The notes beneath the pieces are model-generated. The model made no database searches. It saw only the letters and a list, made by a program, of their open reading frames with translations, and was not told the origin of the DNA. From Bacteroidia bacterium (GTDB lineage Bacteria; Bacteroidota; Bacteroidia; J057; JADKCL01): 64,000 nucleotides of DNA. The stretch is taken from NCBI GenBank assembly GCA_020635905.1, contig JACJYV010000010.1, forward strand, positions 124,001 to 188,000. The letters run 5' to 3'. Within the stretch, counting starts at the first letter, position 1, and each line of letters begins with the position of its first letter. Positions 8,116 to 17,038 of this stretch are shown piece after piece. The position numbers and the translations under genes were made by a program.

Positions 8116-8226
8116 GTGAGAGGACGAAAATAAAAGTAAGCACCTTTGCCATAAGCAGGTTTAAATGCTAACTTTTATTTTCTCCTACTCGATGATCACC
8201 TGATTCCTGCTAAATTTGTCCTGACT

Positions 8227-9129
8227 ATGAATAAAATCGTTCTGTATTTTCAGGGTATCCTGTTGGTCTTTTTGTTGGGAGGCTGCGCTACTGTGGACCT
8301 CAGTTTTCAATTAGAAAAAGGGAAAACCTACGGCCTGGAACAGAGTGTGAGCCAAAGTGTGCGCCAGTCTGGCCAGCTTTTCCAGCAGTCAATCATTTTC
8401 AATTACGATTTTTTCGTGCAGGACGTGCTCCCTTCGGGAGATATGCAATTGCGCCAGGTGCTCACCCGGGTAAGGTACGAAGCCATTTATCCGTACGGGC
8501 AGACTGAAAAATACGATTCACAGACCGATTTTGCCAAAGCTCCACCCAAGGTCATGGGCGATGTGTATGTCTTTATCCTCAATCAACCCTTTACCCTCAC
8601 CCTGACTCCCCACGGCCGCGTGACCGCTTTCAACGGTCTGGATTCCTTTCTGGAAGAATATTTCCGCAGGATGCCTGCTTCGCAGGCCATGCAAGCCAAT
8701 GCCATCCGCCAGCAATACAATAATGCGGGCTTCAAAACGACCATGGACAATATCTTTCATTTTCTGCCCGAAAAACCAGTTTCTGAGGGCTCGTCCTGGA
8801 AGATTGAGGGAAAAATTACCCCTTCGCCTGCATCAACCTACGAAACCAAATACACCCTGAAAAATTTTCCCGACCAGGGAAATCCCATATTGCGGGTGGA
8901 AGCCCCCATCAATCTGGAGGGAGTGCAGGGAAATATTTTGGGAGTGGATGGCAAAATGGACATGCAGGGCACCAAATCAGGTTCCATGGAACTGGATAAA
9001 ATTTCCCACTGGCCCGTTTCCTCCTCCATCACCCAAACTTATGACGGGTACATCAGCAACAGCGTCAGCCATACGGCCATCTGGGTGCAGAATGTGGTGG
9101 AAATGAAAGGCCGCCTGCCGGCCCCCTGA
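8227..9129 (+). CDS. Lipoprotein, DUF6263-like
   Basis: A 300-residue outer-envelope lipoprotein of unknown role. MNKIVLYFQGILLVFLLGGC is a clear lipoprotein signal with lipobox LLGGC (Cys20). The mature part is a beta-rich body that begins VDLSFQLEKGKTYGLEQSV and includes SQTDFAKAPPKVMGDVYVF and LPEKPVSEGSSWKIEGKI. This layout (a bound-ligand-like beta barrel with a 'pressure of the ligand on detergent-like signals' reading such as LxxGKxYxL) resembles DUF6263 proteins, but the assignment is tentative. It lies 33 bases after the 3' end of the intron and ends convergent with the AMP nucleosidase gene with no gap (TGA directly abuts TCA). Confidence 0.7.
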   Translation: MNKIVLYFQGILLVFLLGGCATVDLSFQLEKGKTYGLEQSVSQSVRQSGQLFQQSIIFNYDFFVQDVLPSGDMQLRQVLTRVRYEAIYPYGQTEKYDSQTDFAKAPPKVMGDVYVFILNQPFTLTLTPHGRVTAFNGLDSFLEEYFRRMPASQAMQANAIRQQYNNAGFKTTMDNIFHFLPEKPVSEGSSWKIEGKITPSPASTYETKYTLKNFPDQGNPILRVEAPINLEGVQGNILGVDGKMDMQGTKSGSMELDKISHWPVSSSITQTYDGYISNSVSHTAIWVQNVVEMKGRLPAP

Positions 9130-9912
9130 TCAGAGATCGTCGCCGTAGCGCAGGTGCTTGACCGACTCGCCCGAGTGATTGAGTTCCTGCAGGGAATCAA
9201 TCCCGATTTGCAAATGCTTATCTGCAAAAGTGGAAGTCACAGACTTGTCGCTGGCTGAGGTTTTCACCCCTTCGGCAATCATAGGCGTATCAGAAACCAG
9301 CAGCAGGGCCCCGCGGGGAATGCCGTTCACAAAGCCAACCGTGAAAAGGGTGGCTGTTTCCATGTCAATTCCCATGGCCCGGATTTTCACCAGGTATTCC
9401 TTGAACTCATTGTCGTGCTCCCACACCCGGCGGTTGGTGGTGTAAACCGTGCCTGTCCAATAGTCCAGGGCATGCTTTTTGATCATGGAAGAAACAGCCC
9501 GTTGCAGACGGAAGGAGGGAAGGGCCGGGATACGGGGCTCCATGTAATCGTCGCTGGTACCTTCGCCGCGGATCGCGGCAATGGGCAAAATCAGGTCGCC
9601 AATCTGGCTTTTCTTCTTGAGCCCTCCGCATTTACCCAAAAACAAAACCGCCTTGGGCATGATGGCGGTCAGGAGATCCATCACGGTGGCCGCCATGGCG
9701 CTACCCATTCCAAAATTGATGATGGTGATATTTTCCGCGGTGGCAGTCTGCATGGGCGCATCTTTACCCACCACGGGCACCCCAAACTTGTGGGCAAACA
9801 TCTCCACATAATTGATGAAGTTGGTGAGGAGAATATATTCCCCGAATTGATCGAGCGGGGTATGGGTATAACGGGGAAGCCAGTCCTTTACAATTTTATC
9901 TTTCGTATCCAT
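9130..9912 (-). CDS. amn: AMP nucleosidase (short Bacteroidota form)
   Basis: Hydrolyses AMP to adenine and ribose 5-phosphate. The 260-residue protein contains ITIINFGMGSAMAATVMDLL, FLGKCGGLKKKSQIGDLILP, GEGTSDDYMEPRIPALPSF and GIDMETATLFTVGF, the phosphorylase-fold blocks of AMP nucleosidase. It corresponds to the catalytic domain only, lacking the N-terminal domain of the 484-residue E. coli enzyme, which is usual in Bacteroidota. The start is ATG at 9912 (MDTKDKIVKDW). Divergent from rtcA, with 64 bases between the starts, so the two promoters share this interval. Confidence 0.88.
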   Translation of the reverse strand: MDTKDKIVKDWLPRYTHTPLDQFGEYILLTNFINYVEMFAHKFGVPVVGKDAPMQTATAENITIINFGMGSAMAATVMDLLTAIMPKAVLFLGKCGGLKKKSQIGDLILPIAAIRGEGTSDDYMEPRIPALPSFRLQRAVSSMIKKHALDYWTGTVYTTNRRVWEHDNEFKEYLVKIRAMGIDMETATLFTVGFVNGIPRGALLLVSDTPMIAEGVKTSASDKSVTSTFADKHLQIGIDSLQELNHSGESVKHLRYGDDL

Positions 9913-9926
9913 TGGACGATTGTTTT

Positions 9927-9934
9927 TATCTTTG
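9927..9934 (+). promoter_or_regulatory. Candidate -7 box for rtcA
   Basis: TATCTTTG matches TAnnTTTG exactly, 43 bases before the rtcA ATG. A TTTC at 9901-9904, 22 bases upstream, could serve as an imperfect -33 box. Confidence 0.35.
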
Positions 9935-9976
9935 GGTGCTTGCGCAAATTTCAGGTGCAAATTACATAAAGCAAAG

Positions 9977-11059
9977 ATGGCATTAAAATTTTCGGGTAAT
10001 CCAGTTGTGATCGACGGTTCGCATGGCGAAGGGGGCGGGCAAATTGTCCGCAGCAGTATGGCACTCTCAGTGCTCACCGGCCGGCCCGTTCGGGTCGAAG
10101 GTATCCGGGCCGGGCGCAGGGTGCCCGGGCTCAAAGCCCAGCACCTCACTGCAGTCCTGGCCTGGCAGCAGATTTGCAAGGCGCAAACCAATCACGTTCA
10201 GGTAGGCTCAGAGGTATTGGAATTCATCCCGGGTCCGCTCAAGCCCGGTCAGTACAGGGTGGATATTGGCACCGCTGGCAGCATTTCCCTGGTATTACAA
10301 GCCGTTTTACTGCCCCTGCTTTTTGCCGGGGGCCCCTCAGAACTGATCATGCAGGGTGGCACCTGCGGATTGTGGCAGGCCCCGGTGGAGTACACCGAGC
10401 ATGTGTTTTTTCCCTATCTCAGGGATTTTGCCGGGCTGGAGGTAAACTGGATTCACCGCGGATATTTTCCGAAGGGAGGGGGCAAAGTAGCTTTCAGGAT
10501 ACATCCCAACCGAAGTGTGAAGGAAGCCCTGCAGGGTGGAAACCCGCTACAGCTGGCCGCAAAGGGTAAACTGTTGAAGATTGGCGGAATCTGCCATGCT
10601 TCCACCGCCCTGCAAAGCAAGCGGGTGGCGGAACGTTTCATGGAAGGCGCTTTGCGGGCGGCAGGGGACCTGGGGAAAATGGCTCAGATTGAGGTGGTTT
10701 ACGGTGAAACCCGCAATCCAGGCGGTGGGCTCACCCTGTGGGCTGAGTTTGAAAATCCAGGCCAGGATGCGCAGCATCCTGTGATTGTGGGGGCCGACGC
10801 CCTGCTGGAAAAGGGAAAATCTGCAGAGGAAACGGGCCAAATGGTCATGCAAGCCCTGAAAAGGGAGATTGAGTCAGAAGCGGTGGTGGATGAATTTCTC
10901 TCCGACCAACTGATCCCCCTGATGGCTCTGCGACCGGGCAGTGAAATGCGGGTACCCCTGGTGAGCGAGCACCTGCGCAGCAACATTTATGTCTGCGAAG
11001 CCTTTCTTCCCACCCGATTTACCATAGATGAAGGATTGGTCAGAAGCTACCTCCCCTGA
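9977..11059 (+). CDS. rtcA: RNA 3'-terminal phosphate cyclase
   Basis: Uses ATP to convert RNA 3'-phosphate ends to 2',3'-cyclic phosphates via a covalent enzyme-AMP intermediate. The 360-residue product starts MALKFSGNPVVIDGSHGEGGGQIVR, where GSHGEGGGQIVR is the RtcA signature. PGLKAQHL, DIGTAGSISLVLQ and RGYFPKGGGKV follow. The nucleophilic histidine is likely in PLVSEHLRSNIYVCEAFLP, equivalent to the E. coli active-site His. Length is near the usual 340-360. The start at 9977 was preferred over an upstream in-frame codon because homology begins there. No rtcB or rtcR lies nearby. Confidence 0.92.
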   Translation: MALKFSGNPVVIDGSHGEGGGQIVRSSMALSVLTGRPVRVEGIRAGRRVPGLKAQHLTAVLAWQQICKAQTNHVQVGSEVLEFIPGPLKPGQYRVDIGTAGSISLVLQAVLLPLLFAGGPSELIMQGGTCGLWQAPVEYTEHVFFPYLRDFAGLEVNWIHRGYFPKGGGKVAFRIHPNRSVKEALQGGNPLQLAAKGKLLKIGGICHASTALQSKRVAERFMEGALRAAGDLGKMAQIEVVYGETRNPGGGLTLWAEFENPGQDAQHPVIVGADALLEKGKSAEETGQMVMQALKREIESEAVVDEFLSDQLIPLMALRPGSEMRVPLVSEHLRSNIYVCEAFLPTRFTIDEGLVRSYLP

Positions 11060-11074
11060 TAAATTCGGTGAAAA

Positions 11075-11107
11075 TTGACCATTTAGATAAAATACCGTAT
11101 CTTTTTG
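11075..11107 (+). promoter_or_regulatory. Candidate promoter of the PKD-domain T9SS protein
   Basis: TTG at 11075-11077 and TATCTTTTTG at 11098-11107 are separated by 20 bases, as in Bacteroidota promoters. The ATG follows at 11137. Confidence 0.35.
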
Positions 11108-11136
11108 TCTCTTTTTACTCCCAAATCAATATTAGT

Positions 11137-13863
11137 ATGAGAAAATATTGCTCCCTGATTCTATTTGCCTTGATTCTTTACGCAACACCCCGATTGATGG
11201 CCGGAGGCGGTCCTGATGCCTATGGCTACATCTGGAAAGCTTCCATCGACGTAGGTGGTCCCACCTACTCGTGGGTCAATATTGCCTCCACAGGCACTTT
11301 GGTGACCGGCCTGGGCGACGATAACTCGGCCGGCCCGGTAAACATTGGTTTTCCCTTTCACTACTACTGGTCGGATTATACCCAGTTGAAAGTGGGGTCG
11401 AATGGCTGGCTCGGATTTGACAACATTGGAAACCTGGCTTCCTGTTTTCCTCCCATACCCCAGCAGGGCGGAGCGGGAGATAATTACATCGCCCCCTTCA
11501 TGTCCGACCTGAATTTTGCCGGAACCGGAAACCCGGGTACCGTGCGTTACTGGACCAATAATGTGGATTCATTTGTGATTTCCTACCTGGCCGTGCCTTT
11601 TTGGGATGTAAATACCGGCTTTTCAGGTTCCAATACCTTTCAGGTTATTCTCAACGGACAGGATAGTTCCATTACATTCCAGTATAATGTAATGAATTCC
11701 ACCTTTACCAATTCCACCTGCACCACCGATGTGGTGGTGGGCATAGAAAACAGCACGGGCTCAATTGGGTTGAATCCTTATCTGGAATCCATTCCCCCAA
11801 ACAGCTTTGCGGTGAAATTTTATTACCCCAACCCTGTCCTGATTGCGGTGAAGGATATTTCTCCCATTGAAAATAATAACCCGGGCAACCAGGCGATTTT
11901 CGTGCAGGCAGGAGGATTTAACCTCAATTCACGCATCAAAAACGTAGGCAATACGGCAGTGACCTCGGCCATTGCCATTTCTGGAAAACTGAAAAACCTC
12001 GGATTGACCCAGGTTTATACTTCCAGCGCCAACCTTACTGGTCTGGCTGCCGGGGCCGATACCCTGATCAATTTTTCCCCCACAGTGACGATTTCAACTG
12101 CGGGTGAATATTACTGGGAAGTCACCTCCACCAACGCCAACGATATCAATACGGCAAATGACATCAACTCGACCGAGGTACAGGTGGTGGATCTGACGGT
12201 TTCGACGGCGACCCTGGACTATGTTTCGGGAAATACCAGTTCGGGGACCGCAATTTCGTGGAGCGGAGGCCAGACTTCAGACGGTGCAGGGATTTATATT
12301 GAGCCACCCGTTTATCCGGTGACCATTACCCAGCTGCGGTACTTTATTGCCAGCGCTACCGTGGGCTACACCGCCATTCTGGTTGACGACAACGGACCGG
12401 GCGGATCACCCGGCACCCAGTTGGCCAATGTGCCTGTGGCCCAGACCTCAATCACGACCAATGCCTGGAACGTGGTAACTTTGGCTTCGCCCGTGACCAT
12501 TACCTCAGGCGGCTTCTATGTGGGCTGGCTGATGGGCGGTACAGGCGTGACTTTGGGGGCCGAAAATACCGGCCCGCTGAGCAACCGTGGATATGAAATC
12601 CTTTCAGGTATCTGGGGCGAGTATCGCTCCAATTCCACCCAGGATATCATGATTGGGGCCGTCATTACCAATTATCCCTGTCTGCCCACTGCGAGTTTCA
12701 ATACCTCAGTTTCGGGCGCCACCGCGACTTTTACCAATACCGCCACTGGCGGACTTTCCACCCTGTGGGACTTTGGAGACGGAAATACTTCCACTTCAAC
12801 TTCCCCCAGCCATACTTATACGGCTTCGGGCAGCTACACCGTTTGTCTGAGTTCCACCAACTCCTGTGGCACGGATTCCGTCTGCCAGACGGTGAATATC
12901 TGCCTGCCAATGACCGCCAATTTCACCTCCTCCGTGTCCTCCCTGACCGCCAGCTTTACAGATATGACCAGCCCGGCCGCGGTTTCATGGCAGTGGGATT
13001 TTGGGGATGGAAACACTTCTACTCAGCAGAATCCATCCCATACCTATGCGACCAGCGGCAGCTATACGGTTTGTCTGATTGCCAATACGACTTGTAGTGC
13101 GGATACAGTGTGCAAAACGGTCTTCCTCTGTCAGGTACCCACGGCTGGATTTACCTCAGGTGTGACTTCCCTCGTAGGTAGCTTTTCCGATCAATCCCAG
13201 TTTGCCACCAGCTGGCTGTGGCAGTTTGGCGACGGCCAGACCTCCACTTTGCAGAATCCAACCCACCAATATAATACCGTGGGTTCTTATAATGTATGCC
13301 TGATCGCCTCCAACAGCTGCGCCTCGGACACCTTCTGTGATTCGATTTTGTTGTGTACCTCAGTGGTTTCAGGCTTCAACTGGACCAATTCCAACATGGT
13401 TTACAACTTTACCGACAATTCCTCGGGTACCCCGGTCGCCTGGCATTGGAATTTTGGGGATGGCGGCACCTCGACCCAGCAAAATCCCACCCATACTTTT
13501 GCCAATGCAGGCAGTTTCAACGTGTGCCTTACCACCTATAATGCCTGCGGTGACTCGAATCTGCTGTGCAATTCCGTTTCCGTGCTGGTGGGAATCACTC
13601 CCGACCTTTGGTCAGGGACCATGGAAGTATTCCCCAACCCGGCCCGTGATCTGATTCATCTCACCGCCACCCATGTGCAGGAAAAGGAACTGACCGTAAG
13701 GTTGATTTCTCCCCTGGGCAGCCTGGTGCTGGAACGGAAAATTTCAGTCAGCGGGGGTCAGGCCAATCTGGATATTCCTCTGGATGGACTCGCCAGCGGC
13801 ATGTATTCTATCTTGTTGCAGGGTGATTCGGGTACAATTTCCCGCAAGATTCTGAAGGAATAA
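11137..13863 (+). CDS. Secreted PKD-repeat protein with T9SS type A sorting domain
   Basis: A 908-residue extracellular protein. Signal peptide MRKYCSLILFALILYATPRLMAG. An N-terminal beta domain (GFPFHYYWSDYTQLKVGSNG, about residues 45-240) resembles the globular domains of cell-surface proteins. A CARDB-like segment follows (about 260-380), then a ligand-binding-like beta domain. Four PKD repeats occupy about residues 515-820, each with a WxFGDG core (WDFGDGNTSTSTSPSHTYTA, WQWDFGDGNTSTQQNPSHTY, WLWQFGDGQTSTLQNPTHQY, WHWNFGDGGTSTQQNPTHTF). The end (EVFPNPARDLIHL ... LASGMYSILLQ) is a type A sorting domain that directs export across the outer membrane and usually attachment. Likely adhesion or glycan binding; ligand unknown. 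An in-frame start at 11068 would spoil the signal peptide. Confidence 0.85.
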   Translation: MRKYCSLILFALILYATPRLMAGGGPDAYGYIWKASIDVGGPTYSWVNIASTGTLVTGLGDDNSAGPVNIGFPFHYYWSDYTQLKVGSNGWLGFDNIGNLASCFPPIPQQGGAGDNYIAPFMSDLNFAGTGNPGTVRYWTNNVDSFVISYLAVPFWDVNTGFSGSNTFQVILNGQDSSITFQYNVMNSTFTNSTCTTDVVVGIENSTGSIGLNPYLESIPPNSFAVKFYYPNPVLIAVKDISPIENNNPGNQAIFVQAGGFNLNSRIKNVGNTAVTSAIAISGKLKNLGLTQVYTSSANLTGLAAGADTLINFSPTVTISTAGEYYWEVTSTNANDINTANDINSTEVQVVDLTVSTATLDYVSGNTSSGTAISWSGGQTSDGAGIYIEPPVYPVTITQLRYFIASATVGYTAILVDDNGPGGSPGTQLANVPVAQTSITTNAWNVVTLASPVTITSGGFYVGWLMGGTGVTLGAENTGPLSNRGYEILSGIWGEYRSNSTQDIMIGAVITNYPCLPTASFNTSVSGATATFTNTATGGLSTLWDFGDGNTSTSTSPSHTYTASGSYTVCLSSTNSCGTDSVCQTVNICLPMTANFTSSVSSLTASFTDMTSPAAVSWQWDFGDGNTSTQQNPSHTYATSGSYTVCLIANTTCSADTVCKTVFLCQVPTAGFTSGVTSLVGSFSDQSQFATSWLWQFGDGQTSTLQNPTHQYNTVGSYNVCLIASNSCASDTFCDSILLCTSVVSGFNWTNSNMVYNFTDNSSGTPVAWHWNFGDGGTSTQQNPTHTFANAGSFNVCLTTYNACGDSNLLCNSVSVLVGITPDLWSGTMEVFPNPARDLIHLTATHVQEKELTVRLISPLGSLVLERKISVSGGQANLDIPLDGLASGMYSILLQGDSGTISRKILKE

Positions 13864-13883
13864 GCACGAAGTCCACTCAAAAT

Positions 13884-13920
13884 AAAAATCCCCCCGTTGA
13901 TGAAGCGGGGGGATTTTTTA
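13884..13920. terminator. Bidirectional terminator between convergent T9SS genes
   Basis: AAAAATCCCCCC pairs with GGGGGGATTTTTT around an 11-base loop. T runs on both strands let it serve both the PKD gene and the leftward T9SS gene. Confidence 0.9.
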
Positions 13921-15396
13921 TTAACGGGAAACCACAAATTTTCGGATGGAACGGGTGCCTGCGCTTTCGACTTCCAGCAGGTAAATCCCGCCGGGAAGCT
14001 GGCCGGGAGGAAACTCCAGTGAAAGGCTGGGAGCGGTGAAAAACTGCCGCAAAATTTCCTGCCCGGTCGGGGTAAGCATGCGGATCTGGCCGCCGGGGGA
14101 AGGTAGTCCCTGGAGGTGGATCTGTCCCGCAGTTGGGTTGGGAAAGAGAATAAAATCATCAGCTTCAACCACCTTATCCCTCCCCACCAGGGTCGAAAGG
14201 TCGGGGCAGGGCAGGAGTGAGTCCGTGGATTTGCGGTAGCAGGTCAGCAATTCACTTTCATAATACTCTACAAAATTATCTGCCCAGAATATGCGTCCCA
14301 ACCCGGTGGCATAGCTTCGACTGCCGGCATATTCAAAGTTCCAGAGAGAATGAGAACAGCTGTCGTAGAGTTGATATCCCTCGTATTCCCGGCTGACCCG
14401 GCCATTCAGGTCCGGAGAAAGCGCCGCCGGGAGGGTCAGCCAATTGGCCAGGCCAAAAGTAATGCTGCCCTGGTAGCTCAGCAGATCAAATTCGGGATAG
14501 TCGATCCGCTCGAAGGTTTTACTCCCTGTGATGGGTGAATAATATGCAGAATCCACCGGGCCAAATGGAGGATTGGTAATGATTACTGTTTCTTTGGTGT
14601 AATTCCAGGTAATCTGACCTGAATCTGGGGATATTGAAAATCCGGTGATCCTGTATTCATTCAGGTTGGTGGATCCGGACTGAAAAAAGGTATCGTAATA
14701 ATGGCCCTGAGTCTGAAAAATGTCTCCCACTTCCACCCTGAAAATGTCGTCGAAGTCAGGCAGATGCCGGCCCAGACCCTGAGAAGGGATACCCCAAAGC
14801 GTGAGCGGATTCAGCAGGGGAGAACCCCAAAATTTCAGGCGGTAAAATTCAGGAACCTGCACAAATCCGTGAGACTTGGAGAGCAGAATCTGCTGCCCGT
14901 TGCTCAGATTGATGGTTTGTACCGAGTCCATCACCCCGAGAATCGCCATCTGGCTGGTGCCTGAGCGCACCGCAGTGATGCCTGAATCAGGCTGAAAGTT
15001 CCAGGAAACCCCGGTTTGGGCATTGGTTTGCAGGAAAACCGTGTCTCCTTCGGTCGAAATAAAAACCATTTCCCCATTGGCATGGGCCACCATCTTTTCT
15101 CCAAAAATATTGTCACGATCGAGCTGATATTCCCCGTAAACCTGAAACGAATCGCAATCCAGCAGAATCTCGTTTACAATGCTTCGCCCAATGCGGTTAA
15201 ACCAATACACAGAATCAGATCCGTTGAAGGTCACCGAATCGACCTGCAGGCTGTAAACCCGGTCCTCGGGCCAGAAGTTGGTATTTTGAAAGGTGTAATG
15301 ATAAGGACCCTGAAAGGGAAAAGGATGCCAGGACTGTGCCCGGGCGGCCAAAAGGGTGAAAAGCAAGAAAAATGTTAAGGGTAATTGTTTCAGCAT
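13921..15396 (-). CDS. Secreted protein with T9SS type A sorting domain, otherwise unknown
   Basis: A 491-residue protein with signal peptide MLKQLPLTFFLLFTLLAARAQ. The body (residues 22-405) has no family that I recognise; it is rich in aromatic and Asp residues and contains repeated short beta-like stretches such as DSVTFNGSDSVYWFNRIG and GDTVFLQTNAQTG. The C-terminus from about residue 410 (FILFPNPTAGQIHLQGLP ... GGIYLLEVESAGTRSIRKFV) is a type A sorting domain, so the protein is probably exported by T9SS and bound at the surface. Its stop codon sits one base from the shared terminator. Confidence 0.8.
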   Translation of the reverse strand: MLKQLPLTFFLLFTLLAARAQSWHPFPFQGPYHYTFQNTNFWPEDRVYSLQVDSVTFNGSDSVYWFNRIGRSIVNEILLDCDSFQVYGEYQLDRDNIFGEKMVAHANGEMVFISTEGDTVFLQTNAQTGVSWNFQPDSGITAVRSGTSQMAILGVMDSVQTINLSNGQQILLSKSHGFVQVPEFYRLKFWGSPLLNPLTLWGIPSQGLGRHLPDFDDIFRVEVGDIFQTQGHYYDTFFQSGSTNLNEYRITGFSISPDSGQITWNYTKETVIITNPPFGPVDSAYYSPITGSKTFERIDYPEFDLLSYQGSITFGLANWLTLPAALSPDLNGRVSREYEGYQLYDSCSHSLWNFEYAGSRSYATGLGRIFWADNFVEYYESELLTCYRKSTDSLLPCPDLSTLVGRDKVVEADDFILFPNPTAGQIHLQGLPSPGGQIRMLTPTGQEILRQFFTAPSLSLEFPPGQLPGGIYLLEVESAGTRSIRKFVVSR

Positions 15397-15484
15397 AAGT
15401 AAAAGTGGATTTTGTTTTAATCCAATTTATTAATCTTATGCTGCCTGAAAAAGGTAAATGGCCTTTCTTCTTACCTACCCAAAC

Positions 15485-16969
15485 TCAATACCCGGTGCCA
15501 CGGATACCCAGCATCTCACGCTCTTCGGGCGTAAGTTGCAGATAACCCTGCTCGTGGGGCAGGTCCTTGAAGGGCAGAATCACATCGGGAACCCGGAAAG
15601 GGCTGTACTCGTAGTTGGCCAGATTCACCGTGGTATCCAGCACCAGTTGGAAGGGGCGGGCATTCACCTCGCGGAAGGAATGAACATAGATCCGCGGCTC
15701 ATGTTGCAGGCCGTTGGCCTTCATTTCATCGCGCAACATGTGGGCAAAGCGGATATAATGCCGGGGATCGTGCCCCATGTATTTGAATTGCCTGCCGTTG
15801 ATATACTTGAGCATTTCCACGTACCCTGAAATGTTTTCCTCTGGCACTTCCAGCTTGATCCGGGTGGCATAACTTTTATCCACCAGCATCATGTGCCAGC
15901 TGAAATTCCACCCCATACCTGTCCAGAAGGATTTTCCTCCATACAAATACTGCCTGAAAGGAAACAGAATCTGCCAACCCATGAAGAGCAGCAGCAGCCC
16001 GAAAGCCAGTTTATTGAAGGGCAATTGCACTGCTTTGGCCGGAGTTTTGGGAAGACTTCCTTTGATAAATCCACTTTTCCATTGCTCAGGGCTGAAGGTG
16101 AAGAAAATGATGGTCCCGAAAAGCATAAACCAGGGAAATACCCCGATTTGCCAAAGGAAGTGGTTGAGAATGTGGAAGGGAATCAGGAAAAACAGGCTGT
16201 ACACCCTCAGTCGGCGGGAAAACAGGAAAAAGGGCAGGGCCAGGTCCGTGACCAACCCCAGGTAGCTGAAGAAGTAAGGGGCAAATTCCGTTTGCAAAAA
16301 CTCAGGAAAGAGGGGAAAATCCGTTTTACCGGGCAACCACAGTTTCATGGGATAACCTTCCAGCCAGTCTTTATTCAGTTTGGCCAGACCACCGTAGAAA
16401 TACACCAGCGCAATCAGAAATTGCAGGGAGAAAGGTTGCCAGAAGGGGAGGGGCACATCCTTTCCCGGTCCTTTGCTCCAGCTCAATCCCCATTTTCCGT
16501 CTCTTTTACCCAAAAACGGACTTCCCACCACACTTTTTACGCTTCCCCAGCGGTCGGCCTCCGTGAAAATCATGAGCAGAGCCACCAGACTCAGCATGTA
16601 GTAGTGGTTATTATAATGCCCGTTGCAGAGCAAAAACACGTAGGTCCAGGAAAAAAACAGGAATATGATGGCCGGACGGTAGAGAAATCCCAGCATGACC
16701 AGTACCGCCGAAACGTGCATCCACAGAAACAGGGTTTCAAAACCCGGGGTGCTCAGGGGGTGAATCCAGTGGAAGCCCGGATAGGTGAGGAAAAAGGTGG
16801 ATTTGGGCAGTTCGTAGGTAATGTACTCTTCCAGACGCCCAAACTGCACCAGAAAAACAATTCCCACCAGAATGCGGAAAATGCCCAGGCTGGAAGGGTG
16901 CACGCCTTCAAAAAGACGGTTTCTGAACCGCGTAAAAAGTCGTGCAAATATGTTTCCACCCGAATCCAT
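15485..16969 (-). CDS. HTTM domain membrane protein (vitamin K gamma-carboxylase-like)
   Basis: A 494-residue integral membrane protein. The sequence shows the horizontally transferred transmembrane (HTTM) pattern: LGIFRILVGIVFLVQFGRLEE, then FLTYPGFHWI, LLCNGHYNNHYYMLSLVALL and YFYGGLAKLNKDWLEG, and IPFHILNHFLWQIGVFPWFM. Seven or more hydrophobic segments lie in residues 25-370; a soluble C-terminal domain (about 380-494) with FSWHMMLVDKSY and a PDVILPFKDLPHEQGYLQL tail follows. It resembles vitamin K-dependent gamma-carboxylase and bacterial HTTM proteins, but carboxylase activity is unproven. Divergent from the aldolase/dehydrogenase operon at 17039, with about 70 bases between the starts. 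Confidence 0.85.
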   Translation of the reverse strand: MDSGGNIFARLFTRFRNRLFEGVHPSSLGIFRILVGIVFLVQFGRLEEYITYELPKSTFFLTYPGFHWIHPLSTPGFETLFLWMHVSAVLVMLGFLYRPAIIFLFFSWTYVFLLCNGHYNNHYYMLSLVALLMIFTEADRWGSVKSVVGSPFLGKRDGKWGLSWSKGPGKDVPLPFWQPFSLQFLIALVYFYGGLAKLNKDWLEGYPMKLWLPGKTDFPLFPEFLQTEFAPYFFSYLGLVTDLALPFFLFSRRLRVYSLFFLIPFHILNHFLWQIGVFPWFMLFGTIIFFTFSPEQWKSGFIKGSLPKTPAKAVQLPFNKLAFGLLLLFMGWQILFPFRQYLYGGKSFWTGMGWNFSWHMMLVDKSYATRIKLEVPEENISGYVEMLKYINGRQFKYMGHDPRHYIRFAHMLRDEMKANGLQHEPRIYVHSFREVNARPFQLVLDTTVNLANYEYSPFRVPDVILPFKDLPHEQGYLQLTPEEREMLGIRGTGY

Positions 16970-17038
16970 TCTACAATGATAAAAGAAATCTTGTTACTTT
17001 CGCAATGCATTATCATTCAACCTCAAAACCCGGATTTT

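Larger units (their letters stand above)
6261..8193 (+). mobile_element. Complete group IIC intron inserted behind a terminator
   Basis: Retroelement ribozyme of 1933 bases. The 5' end GTGCGCCCGGCATGG and the following domain I segments (ACTATAGGGTGTAAGCCCCG, then AATCTGAAGGAAGCCG) match the structurally characterised Oceanobacillus iheyensis IIC intron. The reverse transcriptase gene lies in domain IV. Domain V at 8083-8115 reads as ACCGCCGTGATACGG plus its partner CCGTACGTCCGGTGGT and carries the CGC catalytic triad typical of IIC rather than AGC. Domain VI is the AT-rich hairpin at 8124-8193, and the 3' end is CCTACTCGAT. Both ends and the ORF are intact, so it may be active. IIC introns recognise terminator stem-loops, and this one sits just after such a hairpin. 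Confidence 0.93.

Noticed and set aside
15893..17038. In-frame 382-residue extension upstream of the aldolase/dehydrogenase start
   Set aside because: Lies wholly antisense to the HTTM gene and lacks homology; the family N-terminus begins at 17039.
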